Shown here: positions 30,318 through 41,214 of the stretch, piece by piece | How positions within the stretch are numbered: position 1 is the stretch's first letter | Layout: every line of letters starts with the position of its first letter | From: Alteromonas aquimaris | GTDB taxonomy: Bacteria; Pseudomonadota; Gammaproteobacteria; Enterobacterales; Alteromonadaceae | Direction: 5' to 3' | Assembly: GCF_026183695.1 (NCBI RefSeq) | Contig: NZ_JAPFRD010000009.1 | Span: forward strand, 1 to 64,000 | Length of the DNA: 64,000 bases | The notes under the pieces: model-generated | Told to the model about the DNA's origin: nothing | What the model saw: the letters and a program-made list of their open reading frames with translations, nothing else | Databases searched by the model: none | Made by a program: the position numbers and the translations under genes

Positions 30318-33005
30318 CTACTCTTCTGTCGCGGGCTTATCGCTGGCTTCTACTGAAGCTTCTGAAGCATTTTCTTCGAGGGTATTTTCGTCTCCCTCAA
30401 CGCTTTCTAATAATTCTTCATCCATCTCTTCGATGCGTTGAAGACCCACCACGTGTTCATTCTCTCCGGTACGAATTAAGCGAACCCCTTGTGTATTCCT
30501 TCCCACAATGGATACCTCGCTGACACGAGTTCTTACCAGTGTTCCTTGATCACTAATCAACATTATTTCATTGGTTTCGTCTACTTGAACAGCCCCAATT
30601 ACTTTACCGTTGCGCTCAGAAACCTTGATAGAAACAACACCCTGTGTGGCACGACTTTTCGCTGGATAATCTGCGAGTGGTGTACGTTTTCCAAAGCCAT
30701 TTTCTGTAGCCGTAAGAATGTCGCCTTCGCCTTGAGGGACAATTAACGACACGACTTTCTGACCCTCTTGCATACGAATCCCACGTACACCGGTGGCGGT
30801 ACGACCCATTGGACGAAGGGCCAGAATTTCTTCACCAGTTTCAGGATCAATTTTCACTTCACCCGTTTCCGCGTCACGCGCTTTTTCGTTAAAGCGTACT
30901 ACCTTACCAGCATCAGAAAACAGCATAATGTCATCACTACCGGTAGTAATCGCCACACCAATTAACTCATCACCTTCGTTAAGGTTGACGGCAATAATTC
31001 CGTTAGAGCGTGGACGTGAGTAAGAACTTAAGTCTGTTTTCTTAACCGTACCGTTAGCGGTTGCCATGAGAACATATTTACCTTCCTCAAATTCTTTGAT
31101 GGGAAGAATAGCGGTTATTCTCTCGTCGGCCTCTAACGGCAATATGTTAACGATTGGTCGGCCACGTGCATTTCGCGACGCAAATGGGAGCTGATACACT
31201 TTTAACCAGTATAATCTACCCCGTGTCGAGAAACATAAGATATGATCGTGTGTATTAGCCACTAACAACCGTTCGATGAAATCTTCATCTTTCATTTTAG
31301 TTGCTGACTTACCTCGACCGCCGCGACGTTGTGCTTCATAGTCTGACAGTTTCTGGTATTTAACGTATCCTTCGCGCGAAAGCGTAACAACCACGTCTTC
31401 TTGCTCAATCAAATCTTCAATATCGATATCGTGCGTGGCAGCGGTAATTTCAGTGCGGCGTGCATCACCGTACTCGTCGCGCACTGCTTCCAGTTCTTCA
31501 CGAATAACTTCCATTAAACGCTCTGGCGAACGAAGAATGTGAAGTAACTCAGCAATCTGTTCAAGCAACACTTTGTATTCATCAAGAATTTTTTCGTGTT
31601 CTAGACCTGTTAGCTTATGCAGGCGAAGATCTAGAATGGCTTGAGCTTGTTGCTCGGTTAAATGATATTTTCCTTCCCGGATCCCAAACTCAGGTAACAA
31701 CCAATCTGGACGCGCAGCATCGTTCCCTGCCCGTTCAAGCATGTCCGCTACATCTCCAAGCTGCCATCCTTGTGCTACTAACGCCTGCTTAGCTTCCGCT
31801 GGGCTTGGCGAGGCTTTAATTAAATCAATAATTGGGTCGATGTTAGCAAGCGCAATTGCTAAACCTTCAAGAATGTGAGCACGGTCGCGAGCTTTACGTA
31901 GCTCAAACACCGTACGCCTGGTGACCACTTCACGACGGTGAAGGATAAAACATTCTAATGTTTCTTTAAGATTAAAGACTTTTGGTTGGCCATTGTCCAA
32001 CGCCACCATATTGATACCGAATACCGTTTGTAACTGAGTATTCGCATATAAATGGTTCAATAGCACTTCGGCTGATTCGGAGCGTTTTACTTCGATAACG
32101 ATACGCATACCGTCTTTATCTGACTCGTCGCGTAGAGCTGAGATACCCTCAATACGTTTTTCTTTGACCAGCTCTGCGATTTTTTCAATTAGGCGCGCTT
32201 TGTTGACCTGATACGGAATTTCATTGACCACAATGGTCTCTTTGCCATTGGTGTCAGTTTCTATTTCAGCTTTAGCTCTAAGGTATATTTTGCCCCGTCC
32301 TGTACGGTATGCGTCATCAATGCCCTTACGGCCACTGATCATTGCAGCGGTGGGAAAATCAGGTCCAGGAATGTGTTCCATCAAGCCATCAATACTGATG
32401 TCTGGGTCTTCAATTAGTGCTACACAGCCATTGATCACTTCAGATAAATTGTGTGGCGGTATATTAGTCGCCATACCTACGGCAATACCGGAAGATCCGT
32501 TAACCAGTAAGTTGGGGACCCGCGTAGGTAACACCTCTGGAATTTGTTCTGTACCATCATAATTAGGTACAAAATCAACGGTTTCTTTATCTAAGTCGGC
32601 AAGGAGTTCGTGCGCAATTTTCGCCATCCGAACTTCGGTGTAACGCATCGCAGCAGCTGAATCGCCATCTACCGAACCAAAGTTACCTTGGCCATCAACC
32701 AGCATGTAACGCAATGAGAAAGGCTGCGCCATACGTACGATAGTGTCATAGACGGCTGAATCGCCGTGAGGGTGGTATTTACCGATAACGTCCCCTACAA
32801 CACGGGCTGATTTTTTATATGGCTTATTGAAATCATTTTTAAGCTCATTCATCGCGAAAAGAACGCGGCGGTGAACAGGCTTCAAACCATCTCTAACGTC
32901 AGGCAAAGCACGCCCGACAATTACGCTCATTGCGTAATCAAGGTAAGAGTTTTTTAACTCTTCCTCTATATTAATGGGAAGGATTTCTTTCGCGTCATCA
33001 CTCAT
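30318..33005 (-). CDS. gyrA: DNA gyrase subunit A
   Basis: 895 aa. The winged-helix active site has the catalytic tyrosine in [12 protein letters not shown]. The quinolone-determining segment [18 protein letters not shown] keeps the sensitive residues Ser and Asp at the E. coli 83 and 87 positions. The C-terminal beta-pinwheel starts with the GyrA box QRRGGRGKS, and the tail after residue 855 is acidic ([20 protein letters not shown]). Introduces negative supercoils together with GyrB. Transcribed away from ubiG. Confidence 0.98.
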   Translation of the reverse strand: MSDDAKEILPINIEEELKNSYLDYAMSVIVGRALPDVRDGLKPVHRRVLFAMNELKNDFNKPYKKSARVVGDVIGKYHPHGDSAVYDTIVRMAQPFSLRYMLVDGQGNFGSVDGDSAAAMRYTEVRMAKIAHELLADLDKETVDFVPNYDGTEQIPEVLPTRVPNLLVNGSSGIAVGMATNIPPHNLSEVINGCVALIEDPDISIDGLMEHIPGPDFPTAAMISGRKGIDDAYRTGRGKIYLRAKAEIETDTNGKETIVVNEIPYQVNKARLIEKIAELVKEKRIEGISALRDESDKDGMRIVIEVKRSESAEVLLNHLYANTQLQTVFGINMVALDNGQPKVFNLKETLECFILHRREVVTRRTVFELRKARDRAHILEGLAIALANIDPIIDLIKASPSPAEAKQALVAQGWQLGDVADMLERAGNDAARPDWLLPEFGIREGKYHLTEQQAQAILDLRLHKLTGLEHEKILDEYKVLLEQIAELLHILRSPERLMEVIREELEAVRDEYGDARRTEITAATHDIDIEDLIEQEDVVVTLSREGYVKYQKLSDYEAQRRGGRGKSATKMKDEDFIERLLVANTHDHILCFSTRGRLYWLKVYQLPFASRNARGRPIVNILPLEADERITAILPIKEFEEGKYVLMATANGTVKKTDLSSYSRPRSNGIIAVNLNEGDELIGVAITTGSDDIMLFSDAGKVVRFNEKARDAETGEVKIDPETGEEILALRPMGRTATGVRGIRMQEGQKVVSLIVPQGEGDILTATENGFGKRTPLADYPAKSRATQGVVSIKVSERNGKVIGAVQVDETNEIMLISDQGTLVRTRVSEVSIVGRNTQGVRLIRTGENEHVVGLQRIEEMDEELLESVEGDENTLEENASEASVEASDKPATEE

Positions 33006-33310
33006 AAACTGCGTTATCCCTTTTTTCTAAACACATGCGGCGCTGTACAATTCGTTTGTAGAAAACGATAAAGGTGGGAGCGCACACTATTATTATTGGG
33101 TTGTAAAACAATCGATGAGTGTACCACTGCCAAATGAAATTATGTAGCAGTTAATCTATTACATGCGTTAATTTCATCGATTTTGGGCTTCCATTGGCTC
33201 AAGTTGATTACTAAATCATCGATTGCAGCCAATATTAAATAAAGCGGCTCGTATTTTCTATAAATTGCGGTAAGGTTTAGTGATCAATTCCATTACAGGC
33301 GGATTAAAAA
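33006..33310. promoter_or_regulatory. Divergent gyrA/ubiG promoter region
   Basis: 305 bp without a gene. AT-rich, with three ATCGAT-containing blocks (near 33112, 33176 and 33219). No confident promoter or operator can be assigned. AGGCGG upstream of 33311 may serve as the ubiG ribosome binding site. Confidence 0.35.
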
Positions 33311-34009
33311 ATGGTGAATGTAGACAGTCAGGAAATTAATAAGTTTGCTGAACTTGCTTCGCGATGGTGGGACCCGGAAGGAGAATTTAAACCATTACAT
33401 GCAATCAACCCCCTGCGGTTAGAGTTTATCGAAACCCACGCTAAAGGCCTGCATGGCAAAAAAGTGGTAGACATTGGATGTGGGGGGGGCATTCTTGCTG
33501 AATCAATGGCGAAATGCGGCGCTTCAGTTACCGGTATAGATATGGCGGAAGCGTCATTGGAGGTAGCCCGATTACACGGTCTGGAAAGTCAGGTTAGCGT
33601 GAATTATTTATGTATCACAGCTGAAGATTTTGCTGCCCAACATGAAAATGGTTACGACGTTGTAACCTGTATGGAGATGCTTGAGCATGTCCCAGACCCC
33701 GCTTCAGTAGTTGAAGCCTGCGCTAAACTTGTTAAACCCGGCGGCCACGTTTTTTTCTCTACATTAAATAGAAACATTAAATCCTATCTGATGGGCATTA
33801 TCGGTGCAGAGTATATAATGAACTTAGTGCCCAAAGGAACGCACCAGTTCAGCCGTTTTATTAAACCATCTGAACTGATGGCAATGACAGATCAGGCCGG
33901 TTTGCTCAATAAAGACGTAACGGGATTACATATGAACCCGTTAACCCAAGCGTTTTATCTTTCTGAACGTAACATCGATGTGAACTACTTACTTCACACC
34001 CAAGCCTAG
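33311..34009 (+). CDS. ubiG: Ubiquinone biosynthesis O-methyltransferase UbiG
   Basis: 232 aa class I SAM methyltransferase performing both O-methylations of ubiquinone synthesis. The SAM loop is [22 protein letters not shown], followed by the acidic GIDMAEASL, and the family start is [25 protein letters not shown]. Divergent from gyrA and upstream of nrdAB, the same order as in E. coli. Confidence 0.97.
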   Translation: MVNVDSQEINKFAELASRWWDPEGEFKPLHAINPLRLEFIETHAKGLHGKKVVDIGCGGGILAESMAKCGASVTGIDMAEASLEVARLHGLESQVSVNYLCITAEDFAAQHENGYDVVTCMEMLEHVPDPASVVEACAKLVKPGGHVFFSTLNRNIKSYLMGIIGAEYIMNLVPKGTHQFSRFIKPSELMAMTDQAGLLNKDVTGLHMNPLTQAFYLSERNIDVNYLLHTQA

Positions 34010-34015
34010 ACCCCA

Positions 34016-34061
34016 CCCATATATAGTGCGTACCCTTCAATTTTCGCACTATATATCGTGT
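34016..34061. promoter_or_regulatory. Candidate pair of NrdR boxes upstream of nrdA
   Basis: GCACTATATATCGTGT (34046-34061) matches 14 of 16 positions of the NrdR consensus (acaCwAtATaTwGtgt). A weaker partner CCCATATATAGTGCGT lies at 34016-34031, 30 bp away, near the three-turn spacing usual for NrdR. The two boxes together form a 12-bp inverted repeat ATATATAGTGCG/CGCACTATATAT. They start seven bases after the ubiG stop. Nothing else recognised fills the 430 bp to nrdA except a TATAAT at 34344-34349 and the short ORF described separately. Confidence 0.55.
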
Positions 34062-34408
34062 TATTATAAAAAAACAGAGATAGCAAACAAATTAGTTTAA
34101 TAAATTTTCAACTCGCAAAAAACGCTTGCATTTGATTAAAAGAAGAGACGTATAAAGCTGTTAGGTGAGTCACCACTAACCAAAGCCTGCTCAATGTCTG
34201 ATTGCTGTTAAAACCACCAGATATTGGGTTGCAATACGGTTAAAACCTCACTATCTTGTGTCATGTTCAGAGCGTTAAAACGATAAAAAAAATTAGTCCT
34301 AAAACGTTCACAGTTGCCAAGGAAAGCAATGGACACCAACACTTATAATGGCCTCTTTAGAAGTAACGTGTCGTTAAAAGTGTTAATCAACAAGATTGAA
34401 GAATAATA

Positions 34409-34498
34409 ATGTGGCTTCCGAAACTATTCCCAGTTTTTACAACTGTTTTGCGAAGACCAACGCTACATGCGCTAACTAAACTACGGCCAGCACAATGA
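34409..34498 (+). CDS. 29-codon upstream ORF overlapping the nrdA start
   Basis: ATG at 34409 opens 29 codons (MWLPKLFPVFTTVLRRPTLH..., ending RPAQ) and stops at TGA 34496-34498. The stop overlaps the nrdA ATG (34495) as ATGA. A weak GAAGA precedes it. nrdA itself has no Shine-Dalgarno sequence, so the ORF may couple ribosomes into nrdA. The peptide is basic and hydrophobic with no known family; that it is translated is inference. Confidence 0.4.
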   Translation: MWLPKLFPVFTTVLRRPTLHALTKLRPAQ

Positions 34499-36810
34499 AT
34501 AATAATTTGTATGTCACCAAACGTAATGGTGAGAAAGAACCCATCGATCTAGATAAAATTCATAAAGTTATTACCTGGGCAGCAGACGGATTAAATAATG
34601 TCTCCGTTTCACAGGTAGAAATTCGTGCTCACATCCAGTTTTATGACGGTATTACTACCAGTGAAATTCATGAAACTCTCATCAAGTCAGCGGCAGATCT
34701 TATCTCTACCGATGCACCCGACTATCAGTATTTAGCAGCTCGATTGGCGATTTTCCACTTACGTAAAAAGGCCTACGGTCAGTTTGAGCCTCCTTCGTTA
34801 CTTGATCATGTGAAAAAAATGATCGCTGGGGGCAAATATGACTCTCACATTTTAGAGGATTACTCTGAAGCTGAAATTGCCGAAATGGGTAGCTTCGTTG
34901 ACCATTGGCGCGATATGACGTTCAGCTATGCTGCGGTCAAACAGCTTGAAGGAAAGTATTTAGTTCAAAACCGTGTTACCGGTGAAATTTATGAAAGCGC
35001 GCAGTTTTTATATGTGTTGGTGGCTGCCTGCTTATTTGCAAATTATCCTAAAGCTGAACGCCTCAATTATATACGTCGTTTTTATGACGCAACCTCCACT
35101 TTCAAGATTTCATTACCCACGCCGATTATGGCGGGTGTGCGTACGCCCACAAGACAATTTAGCTCATGCGTGCTTATCGAAACTGGAGATAGTCTGGACT
35201 CAATCAATGCCACAGCTAGTGCGATTGTTAAGTACGTAAGCCAACGTGCTGGAATCGGGGTGAATGCAGGTAGGATCCGCGCTCTGGGCAGCCCGATTCG
35301 CGGTGGTGAGGCCTTCCATACAGGTTGTATTCCTTTTTATAAATATTTTCAAACCGCGGTAAAAAGCTGTTCCCAAGGCGGCGTGCGCGGTGGTGCCGCC
35401 ACCCTGTTTTATCCATTGTGGCATATGGAAGTAGAATCGCTCCTGGTACTTAAGAATAACCGTGGGGTTGAAGAAAACCGGGTTCGTCATCTCGACTACG
35501 GCGTGCAATTTAATAAGTTAATGTATCAGCGCATGATGAAAGATGATTTCATCACTTTGTTTAGTCCTTCAGATGTACCAGGGTTATACGATGCGTTTTT
35601 TGCTGATCAAGCTAAATTTGAACAGCTATACGTACAATACGAAAACGATGACAATATTCGCAAGAAACGTATTAAAGCGATGGAGTTGTTTAGTTTGTTT
35701 ATGCAGGAACGTGCCAGCACTGGCCGAATTTATCTGCAAAACGTCGATCATTGCAATACGCACAGTCCGTTTAATCCAGAGCTTGCACCGGTACGTCAAA
35801 GCAACTTATGTCTTGAAATAGCATTACCGACCAAGCCGCTTGAGCATGTGAATGACGAAAATGGTGAAATTGCCCTGTGTACCCTTTCAGCTTTCAATTT
35901 AGGCGCGATAAAGTCCCTGGATGAATTCGAAGAGTTAGCCGATTTAGCCGTACGTGCACTAGATAACTTGCTTGATTATCAAGACTATCCGGTTCCAGCA
36001 GCCTACAACGCAACGATGAACCGCAGAACGTTGGGAATAGGCGTTATCAACTTCGCTTATTATCTGGCTAAAAACGGGGTTAAGTATTCTGATTTCAGCG
36101 CAAATGGTCTTATCCATCGCACTTTCGAGGCAATGCAATATTACTTGCTTAAAGCATCAAATAATCTTGCGAAGGAAAAAGGTGCCTGCCCTAAATTTAA
36201 TGAGACAACCTATTCTCAGGGAATATTACCAATAGACAGCTATAAAAAAGAGCTAGACCAGGTTTGCAACGAACCTCTTCACTATGACTGGGAAAGTTTG
36301 CGTGAAGAAATTAAAACTCATGGTCTTCGCAACTCTACTTTATCCGCACTGATGCCATCTGAAACTTCGTCTCAGATATCGAATGCCACAAATGGAATTG
36401 AACCCCCGCGCGGGCACATTAGTGTTAAAGCAAGTAAAGACGGCATACTTAAACAAGTCGTGCCGGAATATGAAGAGCTTAAAGACAAGTATGAACTGTT
36501 ATGGGATATCCCGTCTAACGATGGTTACCTACAGCTTGTCGGCGTGATGCAAAAATTTATCGATCAAACTATTTCTGCTAACACGAATTACGACCCAGGC
36601 AAATACGAGGGCGGAAAAGTGCCTATGAAAGTTTTGCTGAAAGACTTGCTAACTACATATAAGTTGGGTGTGAAAACACTTTACTATCATAATACCCGAG
36701 ACGGTGCGGCGGACCAGAGCACACAAGAAGTGAAAACAGCTGAGCACGTGCCCCAAGAAGCGGTAATGGTAGAAGATGATGATTGTGCAGGTGGTGCGTG
36801 TAAAATATAG
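34495..36810 (+). CDS. nrdA: Ribonucleoside-diphosphate reductase alpha subunit (class Ia)
   Basis: 771 aa (E. coli 761). The N-terminal ATP cone (VTKRNGEKEPIDLDKIHKVI) provides allosteric activity control. The active site includes the first redox cysteine in RQFSSCVLIETGDS, Asn/Cys/Glu in SNLCLEIALP, and the double tyrosine radical relay near KTLYYHNTRDG. The C-terminal relay cysteines are in DDDCAGGACKI. It makes deoxynucleotides with NrdB. The start ATG lies in an ATGA overlap with a short upstream ORF. Confidence 0.97.
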   Translation: MNNNLYVTKRNGEKEPIDLDKIHKVITWAADGLNNVSVSQVEIRAHIQFYDGITTSEIHETLIKSAADLISTDAPDYQYLAARLAIFHLRKKAYGQFEPPSLLDHVKKMIAGGKYDSHILEDYSEAEIAEMGSFVDHWRDMTFSYAAVKQLEGKYLVQNRVTGEIYESAQFLYVLVAACLFANYPKAERLNYIRRFYDATSTFKISLPTPIMAGVRTPTRQFSSCVLIETGDSLDSINATASAIVKYVSQRAGIGVNAGRIRALGSPIRGGEAFHTGCIPFYKYFQTAVKSCSQGGVRGGAATLFYPLWHMEVESLLVLKNNRGVEENRVRHLDYGVQFNKLMYQRMMKDDFITLFSPSDVPGLYDAFFADQAKFEQLYVQYENDDNIRKKRIKAMELFSLFMQERASTGRIYLQNVDHCNTHSPFNPELAPVRQSNLCLEIALPTKPLEHVNDENGEIALCTLSAFNLGAIKSLDEFEELADLAVRALDNLLDYQDYPVPAAYNATMNRRTLGIGVINFAYYLAKNGVKYSDFSANGLIHRTFEAMQYYLLKASNNLAKEKGACPKFNETTYSQGILPIDSYKKELDQVCNEPLHYDWESLREEIKTHGLRNSTLSALMPSETSSQISNATNGIEPPRGHISVKASKDGILKQVVPEYEELKDKYELLWDIPSNDGYLQLVGVMQKFIDQTISANTNYDPGKYEGGKVPMKVLLKDLLTTYKLGVKTLYYHNTRDGAADQSTQEVKTAEHVPQEAVMVEDDDCAGGACKI

Positions 36811-36866
36811 CACGCCTCGCACCATCTAGTGTTGTTACGTTAACTAAAGATTTCTATTGAGCAATT

Positions 36867-37997
36867 ATGAAATACACAACGTTTAACCAGAAAAGTGTCA
36901 ACCCACTCGCGGAACCCATGTTTTTCGGCAATCCCGTAAATGTGGCACGTTATGATCAGCAAAAACATGACATCTTCGAGAAATTAATTGAAAAGCAGAT
37001 AAGTTTTTTTTGGCGTCCGGAAGAAGTGGATGTATCCAGAGACAGAGTTGACTTTCAAAAACTCACCGAACCAGAAAAGCATATTTTTATTTCAAACCTG
37101 AAATACCAGACATTGCTAGATTCGGTGCAAGGTCGAAGCCCGAATATTGCTATGCTTCCCATTGTATCCTTGCCAGAATTAGAAACATGGATTGAAACCT
37201 GGTCCTTTTTTGAAACGATCCACTCGCGCTCGTACACCCATATTCTTCGCAACTTGTTTTCAGATCCTAGCGCTGTATTTGATGACATTGTGGCCAATGA
37301 AGAAATAAAACGTCGCGCTACCGATATTTCTCGCTATTATGACGACTTGATATTCGCCACCCAACTTTGGCAGACCCAAGGTGAAGGTGTTCACACGGTG
37401 AATGGTGAAACGCATGAAATCACCATGCGCGAATTAAAGAAAAAATTATATCTTTGCATGAATTCCGTTAATGCTTTGGAAGCAATTCGTTTTTATGTTT
37501 CCTTTGCGTGTACTTTCGCTTTTGCTGAACGTAAATTGATGGAAGGTAACTCGAAGATTATTCGTCTTATTGCTCGCGATGAAAACCTGCATCTGACGTC
37601 CACGCAACATATTCTAAACATCTGGGCCAAAGGTAAAGATGATCCGGAAATGGCTGAAATTGCTCAGGAGTGTAAAGAAGAAGCTACCGCTATCTTTCTC
37701 ACCGCGGTAGAGCAAGAGAAGGAATGGGCAGAATACTTGTTCCAGCATGGATCAATGATTGGATTGAACAAGGACATACTCTGCCAGTACGTTGAGTATA
37801 TAGCGGTTCAACGGATGGGCGCTATTGGTCTTGAAGCTCCGTATTCAGTTAAAAGTAATCCCCTGCCCTGGATGAATAATTATTTGAATTCGGATAACGT
37901 ACAAGTGGCCCCGCAAGAGTCCGAAATCAGCTCCTATCTGGTTGGGCAAATTGATTCATCTGTTAGCGGAGATGACTTTGCGGACATGGAACTATAG
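36867..37997 (+). CDS. nrdB: Ribonucleoside-diphosphate reductase beta subunit (class Ia)
   Basis: 376 aa, diferric-tyrosyl radical subunit. Iron ligands and the radical Tyr are visible in [13 protein letters not shown] (Asp), [13 protein letters not shown] (Glu, His, Tyr), [14 protein letters not shown] (Glu) and [15 protein letters not shown] (Glu, His). The C-terminal tail ([22 protein letters not shown]) docks on NrdA. It is 56 bp downstream of nrdA and 17 bp upstream of yfaE. Confidence 0.98.
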   Translation: MKYTTFNQKSVNPLAEPMFFGNPVNVARYDQQKHDIFEKLIEKQISFFWRPEEVDVSRDRVDFQKLTEPEKHIFISNLKYQTLLDSVQGRSPNIAMLPIVSLPELETWIETWSFFETIHSRSYTHILRNLFSDPSAVFDDIVANEEIKRRATDISRYYDDLIFATQLWQTQGEGVHTVNGETHEITMRELKKKLYLCMNSVNALEAIRFYVSFACTFAFAERKLMEGNSKIIRLIARDENLHLTSTQHILNIWAKGKDDPEMAEIAQECKEEATAIFLTAVEQEKEWAEYLFQHGSMIGLNKDILCQYVEYIAVQRMGAIGLEAPYSVKSNPLPWMNNYLNSDNVQVAPQESEISSYLVGQIDSSVSGDDFADMEL

Positions 37998-38014
37998 GTT
38001 AGACAGTTCCATTC

Positions 38015-38290
38015 ATGTCCACCCCACCAGGTGAAGTATTCCACATCGATGTAATAGATGTGGGATGCGCAAGGTCTTCGCCTGACAAGACCTTATTGGA
38101 ATCGCTAGAAAGCGCCAGCATTGATATTCACTTTCATTGTCGTGAAGGATTCTGTGGTGCGTGTCGAACTCAATTACTTGAGGGAGAGGTCGATTATACT
38201 ACCGACCCGCTCGCCTATATTGATGATGATGAAATATTACCTTGTTGTTGTGTCGCTAAAAGCAATATAAAAATAAAAGTACCGCTTTAA
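38015..38290 (+). CDS. yfaE: 2Fe-2S ferredoxin YfaE, maintenance of NrdB cofactor
   Basis: 91 aa, plant-type [2Fe-2S] ferredoxin. The cluster ligands are in HCREGFCGACR (C-x4-C-x2-C) and in the distal LPCCCVAKS. In E. coli YfaE reduces and repairs the NrdB diiron cofactor, and the gene order nrdA-nrdB-yfaE is conserved here. Its last four bases overlap the 3' end of the convergent diguanylate cyclase gene. Confidence 0.94.
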   Translation: MSTPPGEVFHIDVIDVGCARSSPDKTLLESLESASIDIHFHCREGFCGACRTQLLEGEVDYTTDPLAYIDDDEILPCCCVAKSNIKIKVPL

Positions 38291-39234
38291 AGTGTCTTGA
38301 AACAGGTTTGATTTCTTCCAGATTGCTTCGCTTCGTATAATAACTTGTCGGCTTCTTCTATCATGGGCGTAATAGCATAAGGAGCACTCGCGGAGACACA
38401 ACCTATACTTAACGTAACCCTACCCGCTTCCGTGTCTTTGTTCTCTAATTTGCGTTTGGCAAGGGATTGGTGAATATTCATAGCCACCAACTTAGCGCCT
38501 TTTTGATCCGTAGCGGGAAGCATAAGAATAAACTCTTCGCCCCCATAACGCGCGACAAAATCAGTGCTACGCGTTGCCGTTTTCGATAATATCTGTGCGA
38601 CCTCTCGTAAACACTCGTCACCCTGTTGGTGACCATAATTGTCGTTGTAGCGTTTAAAATAATCGATGTCCAACATCATCAAAGTGAAAACCTGATAATC
38701 CCGTGTCGCCTGGGTATTATGTTTGGTGAGGTAGTTTTCGAGGTACCGACGGTTGTAAACGTTTGTCAGCCCGTCAAGCATCGCTAGCGTGCTTAGTTTG
38801 TCTGTTACCAGCTTAAGTTTGATGTGGGTTTGCAACCGGTATTTGAGTGTGGCGAAAACAATAGGTTTGGGGACAAAATCCACACACCCCGCCTCCCAGC
38901 ACTTGAGCTGGGTTTCCTGATCATCGTGGCCAGTTAAAAATACAATAGGCAAATCTTCTAATTGTTCAGTTGCTTTAATTTGGCGACAAAGCTCAACCCC
39001 ATTTAATCCTGGCATTTCCATATCCAGCATAATCAAGTCTGGCATAGCTTCTTTAATTTTCCGTAGCGCTTCCGTAGGTTCGCTGCAGCCAATCACATGA
39101 TAATCGTTCTGTAAATTATGTATCAGCATTTCAAGCGTTATGATGTCATCATCGACAATAAACACTTTCGCCCCTGTTTTTGGTGTGCTTAACACATGTT
39201 TAAGAAATGATGTCATTAAACCTCTCAAAACCAA
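38287..39234 (-). CDS. Response regulator with diguanylate cyclase (REC-GGDEF)
   Basis: About 309-315 aa (ATG 39234, or MTSFLKHV at 39216). Receiver domain at residues 20-135: acidic pair VDDDIITLE, phosphoacceptor in LIMLDMEMPGLNG, Lys in FVPKPI. GGDEF domain at 145-315 with active signature RYGGEEF and, five residues before it, an inhibitory-site RSTD (R-x-x-D). It should make cyclic di-GMP when phosphorylated, with product inhibition. No kinase is adjacent. Overlaps the 3' end of yfaE by four bases. Confidence 0.93.
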   Translation of the reverse strand: MVLRGLMTSFLKHVLSTPKTGAKVFIVDDDIITLEMLIHNLQNDYHVIGCSEPTEALRKIKEAMPDLIMLDMEMPGLNGVELCRQIKATEQLEDLPIVFLTGHDDQETQLKCWEAGCVDFVPKPIVFATLKYRLQTHIKLKLVTDKLSTLAMLDGLTNVYNRRYLENYLTKHNTQATRDYQVFTLMMLDIDYFKRYNDNYGHQQGDECLREVAQILSKTATRSTDFVARYGGEEFILMLPATDQKGAKLVAMNIHQSLAKRKLENKDTEAGRVTLSIGCVSASAPYAITPMIEEADKLLYEAKQSGRNQTCFKTL

Positions 39235-39351
39235 TGAACAAGCAAATTTCTACGTAACTATCTAACATAGAAAGCATAATCATCTAATCTATAGATGAAG
39301 ATCAATATACCCAGTAAAGCAAATTTAACTGACTTTGGGAAGATGCAAAGC

Positions 39352-39378
39352 AAAACACCCGCTTAATGCGGGTGTTTT
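39352..39378 (-). terminator. Terminator after purC
   Basis: AAAACACCCGC-TTAAT-GCGGGTGTTTT, an 11-bp stem ending in T residues in both directions. It closes the leftward dapA-bamC-purC unit ahead of the cyclase gene. Confidence 0.88.
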
Positions 39379-39389
39379 CAAATCGTGTT

Positions 39390-40103
39390 TTACAGTTCAA
39401 CCCCGAGTCGATTTGCCACTTCGATATAGGTTTCAACAACGCTTCCTAATCCTTGCCTGAATCTGTCTTTATCCATTTTATTTTTCGTTTCAGCATCCCA
39501 TAAGCGACAACCATCCGGCGTAAACTCGTCGCCTAACACTATGTTACCTTCTCTATCCACACCAAACTCTAGTTTATAGTCTACCAGTATCATACCCGCA
39601 TCAGCGAAAAGGGTTTTCAACACCGAATTAACTTCAAAAGTTAACTCTTTCATCTTCGCTATTTGCGTCTCTGTTGCCCAACCAAACGAAATAATGTGGT
39701 AATCGTTAACCATGGGATCGTGCAATGCATCATTTTTTAAGAAGAATTCGAAAACCGGTGGGTTAAGCTCCCCCCCTTCTTCCACACCTAATCGTTTGAC
39801 TAACGAGCCGGCAGCAACATTTCTTACCACGCACTCCACCGGGATCATATCCAGCTTTTTAACTAACGATTCGGTATCCGAAAGCAACTCTTCAACTTGC
39901 GTTTTGATGCCCGCTTGTTCAAGCTTCGACATAATAAAGTGATTGAATTTGTTATTCACTTCACCCTTACGCTCTAACTGTTCAATTTTTTGCCCATCAA
40001 ATGCTGAAGTGTCATTCCTAAAATGCAAAATTAATTTATCTTCTGCATCAGTTAAATAAACAGTTTTTGCTTTACCACGATAAAGTTCGTCGCGCTTTTC
40101 CAT
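39390..40103 (-). CDS. purC: Phosphoribosylaminoimidazole-succinocarboxamide synthase
   Basis: About 237 aa from ATG 40103 ([16 protein letters not shown]); four more upstream codons are open. Purine synthesis step joining CAIR and aspartate. The signatures [33 protein letters not shown] and [19 protein letters not shown] with TPDGCRLWD are all intact. Downstream of bamC and dapA on the same strand, the same trio as in E. coli. Confidence 0.97.
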   Translation of the reverse strand: MEKRDELYRGKAKTVYLTDAEDKLILHFRNDTSAFDGQKIEQLERKGEVNNKFNHFIMSKLEQAGIKTQVEELLSDTESLVKKLDMIPVECVVRNVAAGSLVKRLGVEEGGELNPPVFEFFLKNDALHDPMVNDYHIISFGWATETQIAKMKELTFEVNSVLKTLFADAGMILVDYKLEFGVDREGNIVLGDEFTPDGCRLWDAETKNKMDKDRFRQGLGSVVETYIEVANRLGVEL

Positions 40104-40116
40104 TATACGTCTCAAA

Positions 40117-41214
40117 TTAAATGTCTAAATTTTCTTCTGACATTACCTTTTTAAAAGGTTCAAAAATGTCAGCAATCATATTTGCTTCAAAAGGTTTACT
40201 TTCATCGTCCATGAAGGTGACTGAAGTTTTTTCACCAGCCTTTTTTACTACTAAGCGATAATCGTCTTCTTCCAGCAAGTCATCATCACTGCTAAACCAG
40301 TCAGAAAACCAGCTGGAATCATCCCCTACATAAGAAACGAACAACAAGCCAGTCGATTTATCAAGGTCTTTGACGTTGAAGCCTAATTTACGCAAAACTA
40401 GAAGCAATCTTGGCCAGGTAATATCATATTTTTCATCCACCACGAAGGCAGGATTACCGTCTGCGTCAAAACCCATCGACATTTGTAATCCTTGACGGAT
40501 TTTGGTTAATTTGCGGCTGTCTTCAAGTTGTACCTGATATTCATAATGGTTAATTACCTGGTTTAGAATATCAACTTCTTCACGGCGTTGCTGTGCATCG
40601 TCCAACGATGCCACCACATCGCCTTTGGTGGTGGCCATGTAATCTTTTAATTCAACATGGAGTGCCGCCGTGCGTCCGTGGGATTTTTTGTCTAACGAGA
40701 ATTCAAAACGCTTTCCTATTTGACTTTCAGTAGACGTCCACTTATACCATTTGCTATCCACTTCCTTGGTGATAACCATCCAGTCGGTCAGCAACTTCCC
40801 CGCTTCCGGGTCAAAAGAGTCAACGCCTATCCCCTGCTGTTCAAGAAAACTTAGTAATGAATTCCAGATCGCACGATCCAACGGTTGGCTATCATCAACC
40901 TGATCAAACCACACTGTGGCCGCAGTTTGCCCCTCCTGGACATGTGAACCTGTGACTAACGGCAGTACCAACGCAGGAGACTGCACCGATAACTTTTTAC
41001 CAAGCAAATCAGGGTCAGCATTTTCTCCTAATGAAGGAAGCTCATAGTCTCTGGAAAACTCTGGGTTATCAACGTCATCAGGAACTTTTAGAGACGCACG
41101 TTCCTGAGCCTCTAGATAATCGTAACTGCCAGAAGCGGTGGTACGCTCCAGCTGGCTTGCACAACCCGTAAGTGTTACTACTGCGCCACTTACTAAAGCC
41201 AGAAATATTTTCAT
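40117..41214 (-). CDS. bamC: Outer membrane protein assembly factor BamC
   Basis: 365 aa lipoprotein: signal peptide [20 protein letters not shown] with lipobox LTGC. The N-terminal unstructured part (residues 25-110) contacts BamD, and two helix-grip domains follow (about 115-225 and 245-360). It is part of the BAM complex that folds beta-barrel proteins. Its start abuts the dapA stop codon (41214/41215), so the two are co-translated or nearly so. Confidence 0.92.
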   Translation of the reverse strand: MKIFLALVSGAVVTLTGCASQLERTTASGSYDYLEAQERASLKVPDDVDNPEFSRDYELPSLGENADPDLLGKKLSVQSPALVLPLVTGSHVQEGQTAATVWFDQVDDSQPLDRAIWNSLLSFLEQQGIGVDSFDPEAGKLLTDWMVITKEVDSKWYKWTSTESQIGKRFEFSLDKKSHGRTAALHVELKDYMATTKGDVVASLDDAQQRREEVDILNQVINHYEYQVQLEDSRKLTKIRQGLQMSMGFDADGNPAFVVDEKYDITWPRLLLVLRKLGFNVKDLDKSTGLLFVSYVGDDSSWFSDWFSSDDDLLEEDDYRLVVKKAGEKTSVTFMDDESKPFEANMIADIFEPFKKVMSEENLDI

